DNA of 64,000 nt from an uncultured Eubacteriales bacterium (GTDB taxonomy: Bacteria; Bacillota; Clostridia; Oscillospirales; UMGS1783), in assembly GCA_934456365.1 (NCBI GenBank), contig CAKSHC010000008.1:1-64000 (forward strand), written 5' to 3'. The notes beneath the pieces are model-generated. The model had not been told where the DNA came from. It saw only the letters and a list, made by a program, of their open reading frames with translations, and made no database searches. Positions 23,554-33,185 of this stretch are shown piece after piece (positions within the stretch are counted from its first letter, which is position 1; each line of letters begins with the position of its first letter). Position numbers and translations under genes: made by a program.

Positions 23554-23772
23554 TCAGAGGAGCTCGTCGACGTGCTCGAGCACGTAGGCGTTGTCGGTCA
23601 CGAGCAGAACCGGCTGGGAGAAGTCCAGCGTGAAGAGGCCGATAAACGACTTCGCATCGATTTGAACCGAGCCGTCCAGCGAATGGAAGGAGACGGGATC
23701 ATCGACCGAGTTGGCCAGCTTCTGGATGGACTGAAGCTCAGGAATGCTTTTGATCTCAATCTGTTTTACCAT
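23554..23772 (-). CDS. HPr-family protein lacking the phosphorylatable histidine
   Basis: 72 residues. The second half (IDAKSFIGLFTLDFSQPVLLV) matches the HPr segment around the Ser46 site (NAKSIMGVMSL), but the LHARPA block with His15 is absent; residues 10-25 read IPELQSIQKLANSVDD. It cannot act as a normal PTS phosphocarrier, so a regulatory or structural role is more likely. The start at 23772 has GGAGG 8 nt upstream, and a consensus-like promoter precedes it. Confidence 0.75.
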   Translation of the reverse strand: MVKQIEIKSIPELQSIQKLANSVDDPVSFHSLDGSVQIDAKSFIGLFTLDFSQPVLLVTDNAYVLEHVDELL

Positions 23773-23813
23773 ACGAAAGACCTCCATTAAAAAAATTTTT
23801 CCTACGAGTCTTT

Positions 23814-23842
23814 ATTCTACAGGAAAAGGAGGCGCTTGTCAA
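23814..23842 (-). promoter_or_regulatory. Promoter of the HPr-like gene
   Basis: Minus-strand TTGACA, 17-bp spacer, TAGAAT. Confidence 0.8.
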
Positions 23843-23906
23843 GGTGTGCGCCGAAAAAAAGGCGGGCGGGTTTTGGGAATTTGCCGAAAATTCGGGGGAT
23901 TTTTTC

Positions 23907-23935
23907 TTGACAAGTGGGGGAAAACGGTGTACCAT
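23907..23935 (+). promoter_or_regulatory. Promoter of thrS
   Basis: TTGACA, 17-bp spacer, TACCAT, just upstream of the T-box leader. Confidence 0.65.
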
Positions 23936-23944
23936 TATAAAAAA

Positions 23945-24159
23945 GAAAAGCGATGAGAAGAGATTCCTTTGTGCCGCAAGGCTTCAGAGAGGGCGGGGCG
24001 CTGCGATCCGCCTGCCGGGGGTGCAGAAAAGGAGACCGCTCTTCGAGCCCCGCTTAATCGGCGGCGGGTCAGCCCGTTACAGCGAAATGGAGTGAAAAGA
24101 TTCGGGTGGAACCGTGAGCGCAGCCTTACCCCGGCGTTGGGGGAGGGCTGTTTTTTATT
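23945..24159 (+). ncRNA. T-box riboswitch (threonine) with terminator
   Basis: The leader shows the T-box order: an AGAAGAGA-type motif at the base of Stem I, AGAGAGGGCGGGG in the upper stem, a candidate specifier ACC (24035-24037, a Thr codon) in GGAGACCGCTC, the conserved GGGTGGAACCGTG (24104-24116) of the antiterminator, and a terminator CAGCC...CCCC/GGGG...GGCTG (24121-24150) with a T-run. Uncharged tRNA-Thr would pair with the specifier and with TGGA, favouring read-through into thrS. Confidence 0.9.
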
Positions 24160-24186
24160 TTCACCCGCGATACGAAGGAGGACGGA

Positions 24187-26106
24187 ATGATTCGAATCAC
24201 TTTGAAAGGCGACGTTGTGAAGGAATTCGAGCCGGGCGTGAGCGTGGCCGAGGTCGCCAAAAGCATTGGCATGGGGCTTTACAAGGCCGCCTGCTGCGGG
24301 CGGGTCAACGGGCAGGTGGTGGATCTGCGCACGCCCTTGACCGAGGACTGCTCGCTTGAGATCGTGACCTTTGAGGAGCAGGACGGCAAAAAGGCCTTCT
24401 GGCACACCACCTCGCACATTCTCGCGCAGGCGGTGGCGCATCTGTTCCCCGAGGCCAAGTTTGCCATCGGGCCGGCGATCGACAACGGATTTTACTACGA
24501 TTTCGATGTGGCGGAGCCCTTCACGCCCGAGCAGCTGGAGGCCATCGAGGCCGAGATGGCAAAGATCGTGAAGGAGGGGCTGCCCCTCGAGCGCTTTGAG
24601 CTCGATCCTTCCGACGCGGCAAAGGAAATGGCCGATCAGCCCTACAAGCTCGAGCTGATGCAGGAGCATGCCGCGCGCGGCGAGAAGATCAGCTTTTACC
24701 GGCAGGGCGATTTCGTGGATCTCTGCGCGGGGCCGCACCTGATGACCACGGCGCCCGTCAAGGCGGTGAAGCTCACCTCCTGCACCGGCGCTTACTGGCG
24801 CGGGGATGAGAAGAACAAGATGCTTTCCCGCATCTACGGCATTTCCTTCCCGAAAAAGAGCGAGCTGGAGGAATATCTGGCGCGCATTGAGGAGGCCAAG
24901 AAGCGCGACCATCGCCGTCTGGGCCGCGAGCTGGGGCTTTTCGCCTTCCGCGACGAGGCGCCCGGCTTCCCCTTCTATCTGCCGCACGGCATGGTGCTGA
25001 AAAACACGCTGATCGATTACTGGCGCGAGGTGCACCGCAAGTGGGGCTATGTGGAGATCCAGACCCCGCAGATCATGAAGCGCACGCTCTGGGAAACCTC
25101 GGGCCACTGGGATCATTATAAAGAGAACATGTATACCACCGTGATCGACGGGGAGGACTTCGCCATCAAACCGATGAACTGCCCGGGCAGCATTCTGGTT
25201 TACGATCTCGAGCCGCATTCCTACCGCGATCTTCCTCTGCGCTACGGCGAGCTGGGGCTGGTGCACCGCCACGAACTGTCCGGCGCTTTGCACGGGATGT
25301 TCCGGGTGCGCTGCTTCACGCAGGACGACGCCCACATTCTTCTGGCGCCCGAGCAGATCAAGGACGAGGTGGTGCGGATCGCCCGCCTGTTTGACGAGGT
25401 GTATTCTCTGTTCGGCCTGCCCTACACCATTGAGCTTTCCACCATGCCGGAGGACCACATCGGCTCCGAGGCGGACTGGGAGGTGGCCACTTCGGCGCTG
25501 GCCGACGCCATCACCAGCATCGGAAAGACCTATATCGTCAACCCCGGCGACGGCGCCTTCTACGGCCCGAAGCTGGATTTCCACATCGAGGATTCCCTCG
25601 GGCGCACCTGGCAGTGCGGCACCATTCAGCTGGATTATCAGCTGCCCGGCCGCTTTGATCTGGCCTACACGGGCGCCGACGGGCAAAAGCACACGCCGGT
25701 GATGATCCACCGGGTGGTGTTTGGCTCGATCGAGCGCTTCATCGGTGTGATCACCGAGCATTTTGCCGGGGCCTTCCCGCTTTGGCTGAGCCCGGTGCAG
25801 GTGCGGGTGCTGACGGTGGGCACGGCGCAGAACGACTATGCGGAAAAGGTCAACGCCGCTCTGACGGCGGCGGGGCTGCGCAGCGAGGCGGACACCCGCT
25901 TTGAAAAGATCGGCTTCAAGATCCGCGAAGCGCAGCTTCAGAAGATCCCCTATATGCTGGTGCTCGGCGAGCGGGAGCAGGAAAACGGTACCGTGACGGT
26001 GCGGGCGCGCTCGGGAGAAAACCTGGGCGAGCTGCCTTTGGATCAGCTGATCGAGAAGCTGGCCGAGGAAAACCGCACCCGCAAAACCGACCTGCCGCGC
26101 GCATGA
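24187..26106 (+). CDS. thrS: Threonyl-tRNA synthetase
   Basis: 639 residues, full-length class II enzyme. An N-terminal TGS domain (1-60) is followed by the editing domain with HTTSHILAQAV and its HxxxH metal motif plus DLCAGPHL, the catalytic domain with motif 2 (GLVHRHELSGALHGMFRVR) and motif 3 (PVMIHRVVFGSIERFIG), and the anticodon-binding domain (PVQVRVLTVG...). It is controlled by the T-box leader and overlaps the DMT transporter by ATGA. Confidence 0.97.
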   Translation: MIRITLKGDVVKEFEPGVSVAEVAKSIGMGLYKAACCGRVNGQVVDLRTPLTEDCSLEIVTFEEQDGKKAFWHTTSHILAQAVAHLFPEAKFAIGPAIDNGFYYDFDVAEPFTPEQLEAIEAEMAKIVKEGLPLERFELDPSDAAKEMADQPYKLELMQEHAARGEKISFYRQGDFVDLCAGPHLMTTAPVKAVKLTSCTGAYWRGDEKNKMLSRIYGISFPKKSELEEYLARIEEAKKRDHRRLGRELGLFAFRDEAPGFPFYLPHGMVLKNTLIDYWREVHRKWGYVEIQTPQIMKRTLWETSGHWDHYKENMYTTVIDGEDFAIKPMNCPGSILVYDLEPHSYRDLPLRYGELGLVHRHELSGALHGMFRVRCFTQDDAHILLAPEQIKDEVVRIARLFDEVYSLFGLPYTIELSTMPEDHIGSEADWEVATSALADAITSIGKTYIVNPGDGAFYGPKLDFHIEDSLGRTWQCGTIQLDYQLPGRFDLAYTGADGQKHTPVMIHRVVFGSIERFIGVITEHFAGAFPLWLSPVQVRVLTVGTAQNDYAEKVNAALTAAGLRSEADTRFEKIGFKIREAQLQKIPYMLVLGEREQENGTVTVRARSGENLGELPLDQLIEKLAEENRTRKTDLPRA

Positions 26107-26966
26107 AAACCGAGCGCGGCGCGCTCGCCGGTTTGTTGGGCGGGTGTGTGATCTTCGGCACGATCGGACTTTTTATCCGGCAGATTCCTCTTGCCGCGCC
26201 GGCGATTGCGGCGGTGAGAGGGATTTCCGGCGCGCTGCTTCTTTTGCCGCTGCTTTTGGGCAAACGGGATTCCCTCCGTTTTTCCGGGCGGGAATGGGCG
26301 AGGCTCGTCGCCTCGGGTGCGGCGCTCGGGCTCAACTGGGTGATGCTCTTTCTGGCGTATCAATATGTGAGCGTGGCGGTGGCTTCGCTTTGCAATTATC
26401 TGGCGCCGATTCTGGTGATTCTGGTTTCCCCGATCTTCTTTCGGGAAAAGCTCACCATCCGGGCCGGGATCTGCGCGGCGATGGCTTTGGGCGGTATGCT
26501 TTGCATATCCGGCGTGATCGGCAGCGGCAGCGCGGCCGACCCGCGCGGGCTGGCGCTTGCTTTGGCGGCGGCGCTTTTGTATGCGGCTTTGGTGATTCTC
26601 AATAAAAAAATGACTTCGCCTGACGGGCCCCGCACGGTGATTCAGCTGGCGGTCAGCGGGCTGGTGGCGGCGCCCTATGCGGCGGCGACCGGCGGCTTCG
26701 CTGCGGCGGATATGACGGTGCGCGGCTGGGTTTTTCTGGCGGTGGTTTGCGTGGTGCATACGGGGCTTGCCTACCTGCTCTATTTCGGCGGGCTGCGGAG
26801 GCTTCCCGCGCAGACGGCTTCGCTGTGCAGCTTTGTGGATCCGCTGACAGCAGTTCTGACCTCGGCTTTGCTTTTGGGAGAGCCATTGGGATGGACAGGT
26901 GCTTTGGGTACTGTTCTGATTCTCGGCGCGACGGCCGCTCTCTCCATAAAACAGAAAACCGACTGA
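26103..26966 (+). CDS. EamA/DMT-family permease
   Basis: 287 residues with about ten membrane helices arranged as two EamA repeats. The second repeat has the typical LAYLLYFGGLRRLPAQTASLCSFVDPLTAVLTS segment before the last helices. These carriers usually export amino acids or related metabolites; the substrate cannot be read from sequence. The ATGA overlap with thrS puts it under the same threonine-responsive leader, which makes an amino-acid link possible but unproven. Confidence 0.88.
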   Translation: MKTERGALAGLLGGCVIFGTIGLFIRQIPLAAPAIAAVRGISGALLLLPLLLGKRDSLRFSGREWARLVASGAALGLNWVMLFLAYQYVSVAVASLCNYLAPILVILVSPIFFREKLTIRAGICAAMALGGMLCISGVIGSGSAADPRGLALALAAALLYAALVILNKKMTSPDGPRTVIQLAVSGLVAAPYAAATGGFAAADMTVRGWVFLAVVCVVHTGLAYLLYFGGLRRLPAQTASLCSFVDPLTAVLTSALLLGEPLGWTGALGTVLILGATAALSIKQKTD

Positions 26967-26973
26967 TCGGATC

Positions 26974-27002
26974 AAAAAAAACAGGCATCCACAGGATGCC
27001 TG
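26974..27002 (-). terminator. Terminator of the small minus-strand gene
   Basis: CAGGCATCC/GGATGCCTG with a minus-strand run of eight T. It also sits just past the DMT gene. Confidence 0.85.
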
Positions 27003-27023
27003 ATTGCTTTATGGTTAACCGGT

Positions 27024-27335
27024 TTATTCCGGGAGATTTCGAGGTGATAGAAGTTGGAAGGGAATGTTGTTGTCGTACAGGATGTCCATGCAATGGCAAA
27101 GGCTGACGGCATTCTCGTGGAGGAAGCGCTCGAGCTGTCCGGCTGTTTCGCGGGAGGCGTCGGGCAAGAGAAAGGTGAGATACTCGACGTGTTTTTCGCG
27201 CGGTCCTTTTTGCATGATTTGAAAATAGGCCCCCTTAGGGACCATGGTAAATCGATAGGAAACGGTGCGCAGTTTCTGTAGACCGGGGAGATCGGAGAAA
27301 TTACAGGTTTTGGCTGTTCGCTGTTGTTCGTTCAT
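27024..27335 (-). CDS. Small protein of unknown function (103 aa)
   Basis: 103 residues, no signal peptide or membrane helix. The middle has YFQIMQKGPREKHVEYLTFLLPD, suggesting a small mixed alpha/beta fold, and three Cys are scattered. I do not recognise the family with certainty. AGGAG lies 9 nt upstream of the ATG, and a strong promoter and terminator make it a well-supported gene. It is divergent from the XRE regulator, which may control it. Confidence 0.7.
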   Translation of the reverse strand: MNEQQRTAKTCNFSDLPGLQKLRTVSYRFTMVPKGAYFQIMQKGPREKHVEYLTFLLPDASRETAGQLERFLHENAVSLCHCMDILYDNNIPFQLLSPRNLPE

Positions 27336-27394
27336 CGTGGATGAACTCCTTTCCGTGATATGGAATTGGGTGTTCTGTCGAACTTGTTGAGATT

Positions 27395-27423
27395 ATTATA
27401 CAAAAGAAGAGAAATTTTGTCAG
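27395..27423 (-). promoter_or_regulatory. Strong promoter of the 103-aa protein gene
   Basis: Minus-strand CTGACA, 17-bp spacer, TATAAT. Confidence 0.8.
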
Positions 27424-27537
27424 GGGTTGAAAGGACGCCATTTTGGATCGATTTGGCGTAATTTTATTCCCCCTCCCGCATCGAGAAAAGAAGAAATGAA
27501 TTGCCCGAACGAGGAAAGACAAAGGAGGTTGAAGGGC

Positions 27538-28128
27538 ATGGAGAATCGAGTTGGATTAGCGAAAAAGGTTGCCGCGATCTTTCAGCGGTCGCGATACGAG
27601 AGCGGAAAATCGCAGGAATATATGGCGATGGGAATCGGCGTATCGAAGAAAACGGTGCAGAACTGGGAAAACGGGACGAGCGTGCCGAGCATTTTGCAGG
27701 CGGAGGCCTGGTTCCGCCTTCTGGACATCAATCCTCTCCAGTTTTATCTGGAGGCCATGCTCCCGCAGGATCATGGCTTGCAGAGAGAAGATGAAGAGGA
27801 CATCGATGAGGAGTTGTACGAGCGGATCAGCCAGCTTCCGCTTCAGGCCAAGCAGGTGCTTCTGTATTTGTTTAACGGCCAGCACGGCAGCTCGCCCTAC
27901 GGCATTTTACAGATGCTGGCCGCGCACCTGCAGGTTCCTCTGAAGGATCGGGTTTTGGGCGCGAACATAGTGATGCAATGCTATGAGATGGAGAGCCAGC
28001 TGGGCAATCTTGTGCATCCGGAGGCGGTGCAGCCGGATATGGAATTTCTGAAGGACTGCGTTTGCACCGGCAAGCGATCTGTGGAGAAAAACGACAGGAC
28101 CTATTACCCCGAAAAGCAGGAAGAATAA
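27538..28128 (+). CDS. XRE-family transcriptional regulator
   Basis: 196 residues. An N-terminal helix-turn-helix of the Cro/C1 type spans about 8-62 (SRYESGKSQEYMAMGIGVSKKTVQNWENGTSVPSI has the Q-x-x-x-A helix and KTVQNWE recognition helix). The C-terminal part is helical and unassigned. AAAGGAGG is 9 nt upstream of the ATG at 27538; the longer frame upstream has no ribosome site. It probably regulates itself and perhaps the divergent 103-residue gene. Confidence 0.85.
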   Translation: MENRVGLAKKVAAIFQRSRYESGKSQEYMAMGIGVSKKTVQNWENGTSVPSILQAEAWFRLLDINPLQFYLEAMLPQDHGLQREDEEDIDEELYERISQLPLQAKQVLLYLFNGQHGSSPYGILQMLAAHLQVPLKDRVLGANIVMQCYEMESQLGNLVHPEAVQPDMEFLKDCVCTGKRSVEKNDRTYYPEKQEE

Positions 28129-28133
28129 AAAAA

Positions 28134-28168
28134 GGCGGTCCGCTCCGATTGGAGCGGACCGCCGTTTT
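28134..28168. terminator. Bidirectional terminator
   Basis: GGCGGTCCGCTCC/GGAGCGGACCGCC perfect 13-bp stem flanked by A-run and T-run, between convergent genes. Confidence 0.93.
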
Positions 28169-28176
28169 TGGGGAGT

Positions 28177-29214
28177 TCAGATCCCGAGGTAGGACCCCAG
28201 GAGCTTGAGGGTGTTTTGCACGCCTTCGATGTGGCTGCGCTCATAGCCGTGGCTGGCGTAGACGCCGGCTCCGATCAGTCCGTGGCGCAGGTCGGCCCCG
28301 GCGCGCAGGGTGGCTTCGACATCCGACCCGTAATGCGGATAGACATCGACAGCGTAATCCGCGCCGGCCTTTTTGGCGGCCTCGATCAGGGTGCCGACGA
28401 CCTCGTAGCTGTAGGGGCCGCCCGAATCCTTGGCGCAGATGGACACCTGCCGTTCGGTGCACTGGAGCGAGTCGCCCACGCAGCCCATATCCACCGAGAT
28501 AGCCTCGGTGACGCCGGGCGGCAGGGAAGCCGAGCCGCCGTGGCCGACCTCTTCGTAGACGGTGATATGCGCATAGACCTTCCGCGGGGGCGTGGCGCCG
28601 GTATCTTTTATATAGCGGGCCAGCCCCAGCAGGATGCCGACCGAGAGCTTATCGTCGAGAAAGCGGCTTTTGAGGTAGCCCGAAGCGGTGCGGCGGGTGC
28701 GCGGCTCGAAGCAGACGATATCGCCGGCCTCGATTCCCAGCGCCCTGGTTTCTTTTGCGCAGGTCACCGGCTCGTCCAGGACGGCCTCTACCGTTTCCCA
28801 GGTGCGCTCGGTTTTCTGGTAGTCGCCGTTGACGTGGATGGAGGCGTTGCAAAGCTGGAGCGTGCCCTCCACGATTTTGCCGCTGCGGGTATGGACGCGC
28901 AGGTTTTCCGCCTCGGCGTTTTGCGGGCTCATGCCGCCCAGCGGCGACAGGGCAAGGCGGCCCGTGCTTTTGATCTCGGCGACGATGGCGCCCAGCGTGT
29001 CGGTATGCGCTTCGAGCAGGAGCGCGTTTTGCTCGTCTTTGCCGCCCAGGTCGACCAGCACCCCGCCTTTTTGGGTGCGCCGGACGGGAAAGCCGAGGTC
29101 TTCAAAGGCCTTTTGGACAAAAAGGGCGGCTTTTTCGGTATAGCCCGAGGGCGAGTCGACCGCGAGCAGGGCGGCCGCCTGTTCCCAGGCATAATCGGCA
29201 TACATCGGATCCAT
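28177..29214 (-). CDS. M42 family metallopeptidase (glutamyl aminopeptidase-like)
   Basis: 345 residues. M42 enzymes are cytosolic dinuclear-metal aminopeptidases forming large tetrahedral particles. Metal and catalytic motifs are visible: LLLEAHTDTLG (His-x-Asp), SRFLDDKLSVG (bridging Asp), VYEEVGHGG (Glu-Glu), AISVDMG (Asp) and a late HGYERSH (His). The start at 29214 has GGAGG 9 nt upstream; 86 in-frame upstream codons run through the promoter region and are rejected. It stands alone with its own promoter. Confidence 0.92.
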   Translation of the reverse strand: MDPMYADYAWEQAAALLAVDSPSGYTEKAALFVQKAFEDLGFPVRRTQKGGVLVDLGGKDEQNALLLEAHTDTLGAIVAEIKSTGRLALSPLGGMSPQNAEAENLRVHTRSGKIVEGTLQLCNASIHVNGDYQKTERTWETVEAVLDEPVTCAKETRALGIEAGDIVCFEPRTRRTASGYLKSRFLDDKLSVGILLGLARYIKDTGATPPRKVYAHITVYEEVGHGGSASLPPGVTEAISVDMGCVGDSLQCTERQVSICAKDSGGPYSYEVVGTLIEAAKKAGADYAVDVYPHYGSDVEATLRAGADLRHGLIGAGVYASHGYERSHIEGVQNTLKLLGSYLGI

Positions 29215-29237
29215 TCTGAAATTCCTCCTTTGCGAAT

Positions 29238-29266
29238 AGTTTAGCACAGATCCTTGTGCGGCGCAA
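29238..29266 (-). promoter_or_regulatory. Promoter of the M42 peptidase
   Basis: Minus-strand TTGCGC, 17-bp spacer ending TGC, TAAACT. Confidence 0.55.
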
Positions 29267-29466
29267 TCGCTCTTTGAGGGGTTCTTTTCCTTTTCTGCCA
29301 GCCATTTCCGCAAAGGTTTTTCATGAGCCGGTCGGGGCTTTTCTGCGGCGGCGGAAATGCGAAAAATCCCTGAAAACAGAAGGCGATCCGGATTAAGTAT
29401 CCTTTTGCGGTATACAATCGGGAGCGGTAATATCGATAAAAGGATTACGGAATTCGCAATTTGCGA

Positions 29467-29495
29467 TTGCATCCGGAAAAATTTTGTGGTATAGT
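29467..29495 (+). promoter_or_regulatory. Promoter of the mdh-fumC-hdr-flx-frd cluster
   Basis: TTGCAT, 17-bp spacer ending TGTGG, TATAGT. It is the only clear promoter before the terminator at 42033, so it may drive a transcript of about 12.5 kb. Confidence 0.75.
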
Positions 29496-29630
29496 CATTC
29501 GGGAAAAGTTGACACGAAACGGCTTTTTTCGAAAAAATCAGAAGGTTTTCGGCATACCGGAAACAAAGGCAAAGATCGCAGGAAATCGGCCCGTCCGGGA
29601 GGATCGGCCGGGAAAGGCAAAGGTCATAGA

Positions 29631-30569
29631 ATGAACAAAATTTCCATCATCGGAGCGGGCAGCGTGGGGTCCACCATTGCCTACACCTTAACGCTCAAGG
29701 GCATCGCGGGCGAGATCGTGATGATCGACATTGCGAAAGAAAAAGCCTTGGGCGAGGCCATGGACATCCGGCAGGGCACTCCTTTCTGCGGGGCGTGCAG
29801 CGTGTACGCCGGGGACTACAGCGACGCCAAGGGCTCGGACATCGTGATTCTGACCTCGGGCGTGGCGCGCAAGCCGGGGCAGGGGCGGCTGGAGCTGGCG
29901 CAGACGAATGTGGATATCACCAAAACCATTCTGCCGGAGATCACCAAATACGCGCCGGACGCGATCTATATCATCGTGAGCAACCCGGTGGACATTCTGA
30001 CCTACCTTTTCTGCAAGCGCTCGGGGCTTCCGGAAAACCGGATCATCGGCTCGGGCACGATTCTGGACACGGCCCGGCTGCGTGAGCGGCTGTCGGAGAT
30101 TTACCGGGTCAATCAGAGCAATGTGCATGCGTATGTGTTCGGCGAGCACGGGGATTCCTCGTTTGTGCCCTGGTCGCTTGCCAATGTGGCCACGGTGCCG
30201 GTCGACGAGTGCGGGCTTTTCCTGGGCGAGTCCGGCGCGGGCGAGCTGGACCGCGAAGCGGTGGAGCAGTATGTGAAGAAATCCGGGGCGCAGGTGATCG
30301 CCTGCAAGGGCGCCACCTTCTATGCCGTTTCCATGTCGGTGGGGCATATCTGCTCGTCGATTCTGACGGGCATGGACACCACCATGACCGTTTCCACCAT
30401 GATGCATGGGGAATACGGGATCGAGGATGTTTGCCTGAGCTCGCTGAGCCTTGTGGGGCACGACGGGGTGCGGGCCAAGATCCAGGCGCCGCTGACGCCG
30501 CAGGAGCAGGAAAAGCTGCGCCGCAGCGCCGAGACGCTTCAGAATGTGATTCGAAACCTGAAAATATAA
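29631..30569 (+). CDS. mdh: LDH/MDH-superfamily dehydrogenase, probably malate dehydrogenase
   Basis: 312 residues of the NAD-dependent lactate/malate dehydrogenase fold. GAGSVGS binds NAD, Asp33 follows strand two, and the catalytic His173 lies in GEHGD with Arg149 (DTAR). The sequence looks LDH-like overall. However, the substrate-specificity loop reads G-V-A-R80-K-P-G, with Arg where lactate dehydrogenases have Gln (position 102 in LDH numbering); that change is known to switch specificity to oxaloacetate/malate. The adjoining fumarase supports malate. It would make malate from oxaloacetate using NADH. The start at 29631 is the first with the Rossmann motif. Confidence 0.85.
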   Translation: MNKISIIGAGSVGSTIAYTLTLKGIAGEIVMIDIAKEKALGEAMDIRQGTPFCGACSVYAGDYSDAKGSDIVILTSGVARKPGQGRLELAQTNVDITKTILPEITKYAPDAIYIIVSNPVDILTYLFCKRSGLPENRIIGSGTILDTARLRERLSEIYRVNQSNVHAYVFGEHGDSSFVPWSLANVATVPVDECGLFLGESGAGELDREAVEQYVKKSGAQVIACKGATFYAVSMSVGHICSSILTGMDTTMTVSTMMHGEYGIEDVCLSSLSLVGHDGVRAKIQAPLTPQEQEKLRRSAETLQNVIRNLKI

Positions 30570-30585
30570 CGGAGGGAAAGAAAAG

Positions 30586-31962
<1,377 letters not shown>

Positions 31963-31987
31963 CGATGATAAAAAGGATGGTAGTGCT

Positions 31988-32791
31988 ATGAATGTCCGTT
32001 ATTTTCCCGGCTGCACGCTGCGCACCCGGGCAAAGGAGCTGGATCGCTACGCCCGCGCCTGCGCCGAGAAGCTCGGGGTGAGCCTTTGCGAGGTGAGCGA
32101 CTGGCAGTGCTGCGGCGGCGTTTACCTTTCCGCCCGCGACGAGATCGCGACCAAGCTTTCGAGCGTGCGCGCGCTGATCGACGCGCGCGACGCCGGTCAG
32201 CCTCTGGTTTCGGTTTGCTCGGCCTGCCACAATGTGCTCAAGCAGACCAACCACGCCATGCAGACCGATCCCGAATTTGCCGAGCATGTGAACCGCTATC
32301 TGGCGCAGGAAAAAACGCCGAGCGAATACCACGGCGAGACCGAGGTTCTGCATTATCTGGAGCTTCTGCGCGACAAGGTTGGCTTTGACGCGGTGCGCGC
32401 GGCGGTGGTCAAGCCTCTCGAGGGGCGGAAGATTGCCGCCTACTACGGCTGCATGCTGCTGCGCCCCGGCAAGGTGATGCGCATGGACGATCCCGAAAAT
32501 CCCCGCATTCTGGAGGATCTGATCCGCGCGCTGGGCGGCGAGCCGGTGGTGTATCCGCTGCGCAACGAATGCTGCGGCGGGTATGTGGCGCTGGAAGACG
32601 CCGAAAGCGCGGCCCGCAAGTCGATCGCGGTGAGCGAGAGCGCCAAGGGCCACGGCGCGGCGGAGATCTGCACGGCCTGCCCGCTTTGCAAATACAATCT
32701 GGATAAAAATGCGCAGGATGTGAAGATCACCTATTTCACCGAGCTTCTGGCCGAGGCTTTGGGGGTGAAGGAGGATTCTCATGGAGAATAA
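31988..32791 (+). CDS. hdrB: Heterodisulfide reductase subunit B homologue
   Basis: 267 residues with two complete CCG domains: C9...C41C42G...C77xxC80 and C155...C195C196G...C231xxC234. In HdrB these bind two unusual [4Fe-4S] clusters at which disulfides are cleaved by one-electron steps. The organism shows no sign of coenzyme M/B chemistry, so the natural acceptor here may be another disulfide or the adjacent fumarate reductase module. It is cytoplasmic, overlaps hdrC by 11 bp, and opens the Hdr-Flx gene set. Confidence 0.92.
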   Translation: MNVRYFPGCTLRTRAKELDRYARACAEKLGVSLCEVSDWQCCGGVYLSARDEIATKLSSVRALIDARDAGQPLVSVCSACHNVLKQTNHAMQTDPEFAEHVNRYLAQEKTPSEYHGETEVLHYLELLRDKVGFDAVRAAVVKPLEGRKIAAYYGCMLLRPGKVMRMDDPENPRILEDLIRALGGEPVVYPLRNECCGGYVALEDAESAARKSIAVSESAKGHGAAEICTACPLCKYNLDKNAQDVKITYFTELLAEALGVKEDSHGE

Positions 32792-33173
32792 AACCGAACG
32801 GCAGAAAGAGCAGATTCTGCGCATGAGCGGGGTCAATCCGCGCAAGTGCATGCGCTGCGGCAAATGCTCGGGAACCTGCCCGTCCTACGGCGAGATGGAA
32901 TACCATCCGCATCAGTTCGTTTATATGGTGGAAACCGGGGAGATCGAGCCGCTTCTGCAGTCGAAATCCCTTTACAAGTGCCTTTCCTGCTTTGCCTGTG
33001 TGGATCGCTGCCCGCGCGGCGTGGAGCCGGCCAAGCTGGTGGAGGCGGTGCGGCTTTTGGCTGTGCGCGAAAAGGGCGGCACCCACCTCGGCCCCGACGA
33101 GATCCCGGGGCTTCTGGACGAAGAGATTCCGCAGCAGGCCATTGTGAGCGCGCTGCGCAAATATTCCAAGTAA
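32781..33173 (+). CDS. hdrC: Heterodisulfide reductase subunit C homologue
   Basis: 130 residues with two [4Fe-4S] ferredoxin motifs: C23xxC26xxC29xxxC33 and C67xxC70xxC73xxxC77. HdrC forms the electron wire between HdrA and HdrB. The length and the spacing between motifs are those of methanogen and bacterial HdrC. It overlaps hdrB and precedes hdrA by 12 bp, giving the order hdrB-hdrC-hdrA. Confidence 0.92.
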   Translation: MENKTERQKEQILRMSGVNPRKCMRCGKCSGTCPSYGEMEYHPHQFVYMVETGEIEPLLQSKSLYKCLSCFACVDRCPRGVEPAKLVEAVRLLAVREKGGTHLGPDEIPGLLDEEIPQQAIVSALRKYSK

Positions 33174-33185
33174 GGAGGGAGAAGC

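Larger units (their letters stand above)
29215..29630. other. Divergent intergenic region between the peptidase and mdh
   Basis: About 415 bp with no gene. It holds the minus-strand promoter of the peptidase, the promoter of the mdh-fumC-hdr operon, a GCAATTTGCGATTGC near-palindrome (about 29456-29470) overlapping the operon's -35 that could be an operator, and a leader of about 130 nt before mdh. I see no known riboswitch or T-box in it. Confidence 0.6.

Noticed and set aside
29484..29630. N-terminal extension of mdh upstream of 29631
   Set aside because: It begins in the promoter -10 region and the Rossmann motif starts at the ATG at 29631.
29631..30569. Naming the gene ldh from overall similarity
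   Set aside because: Arg80 in the specificity loop and the fumC/frd context favour malate.
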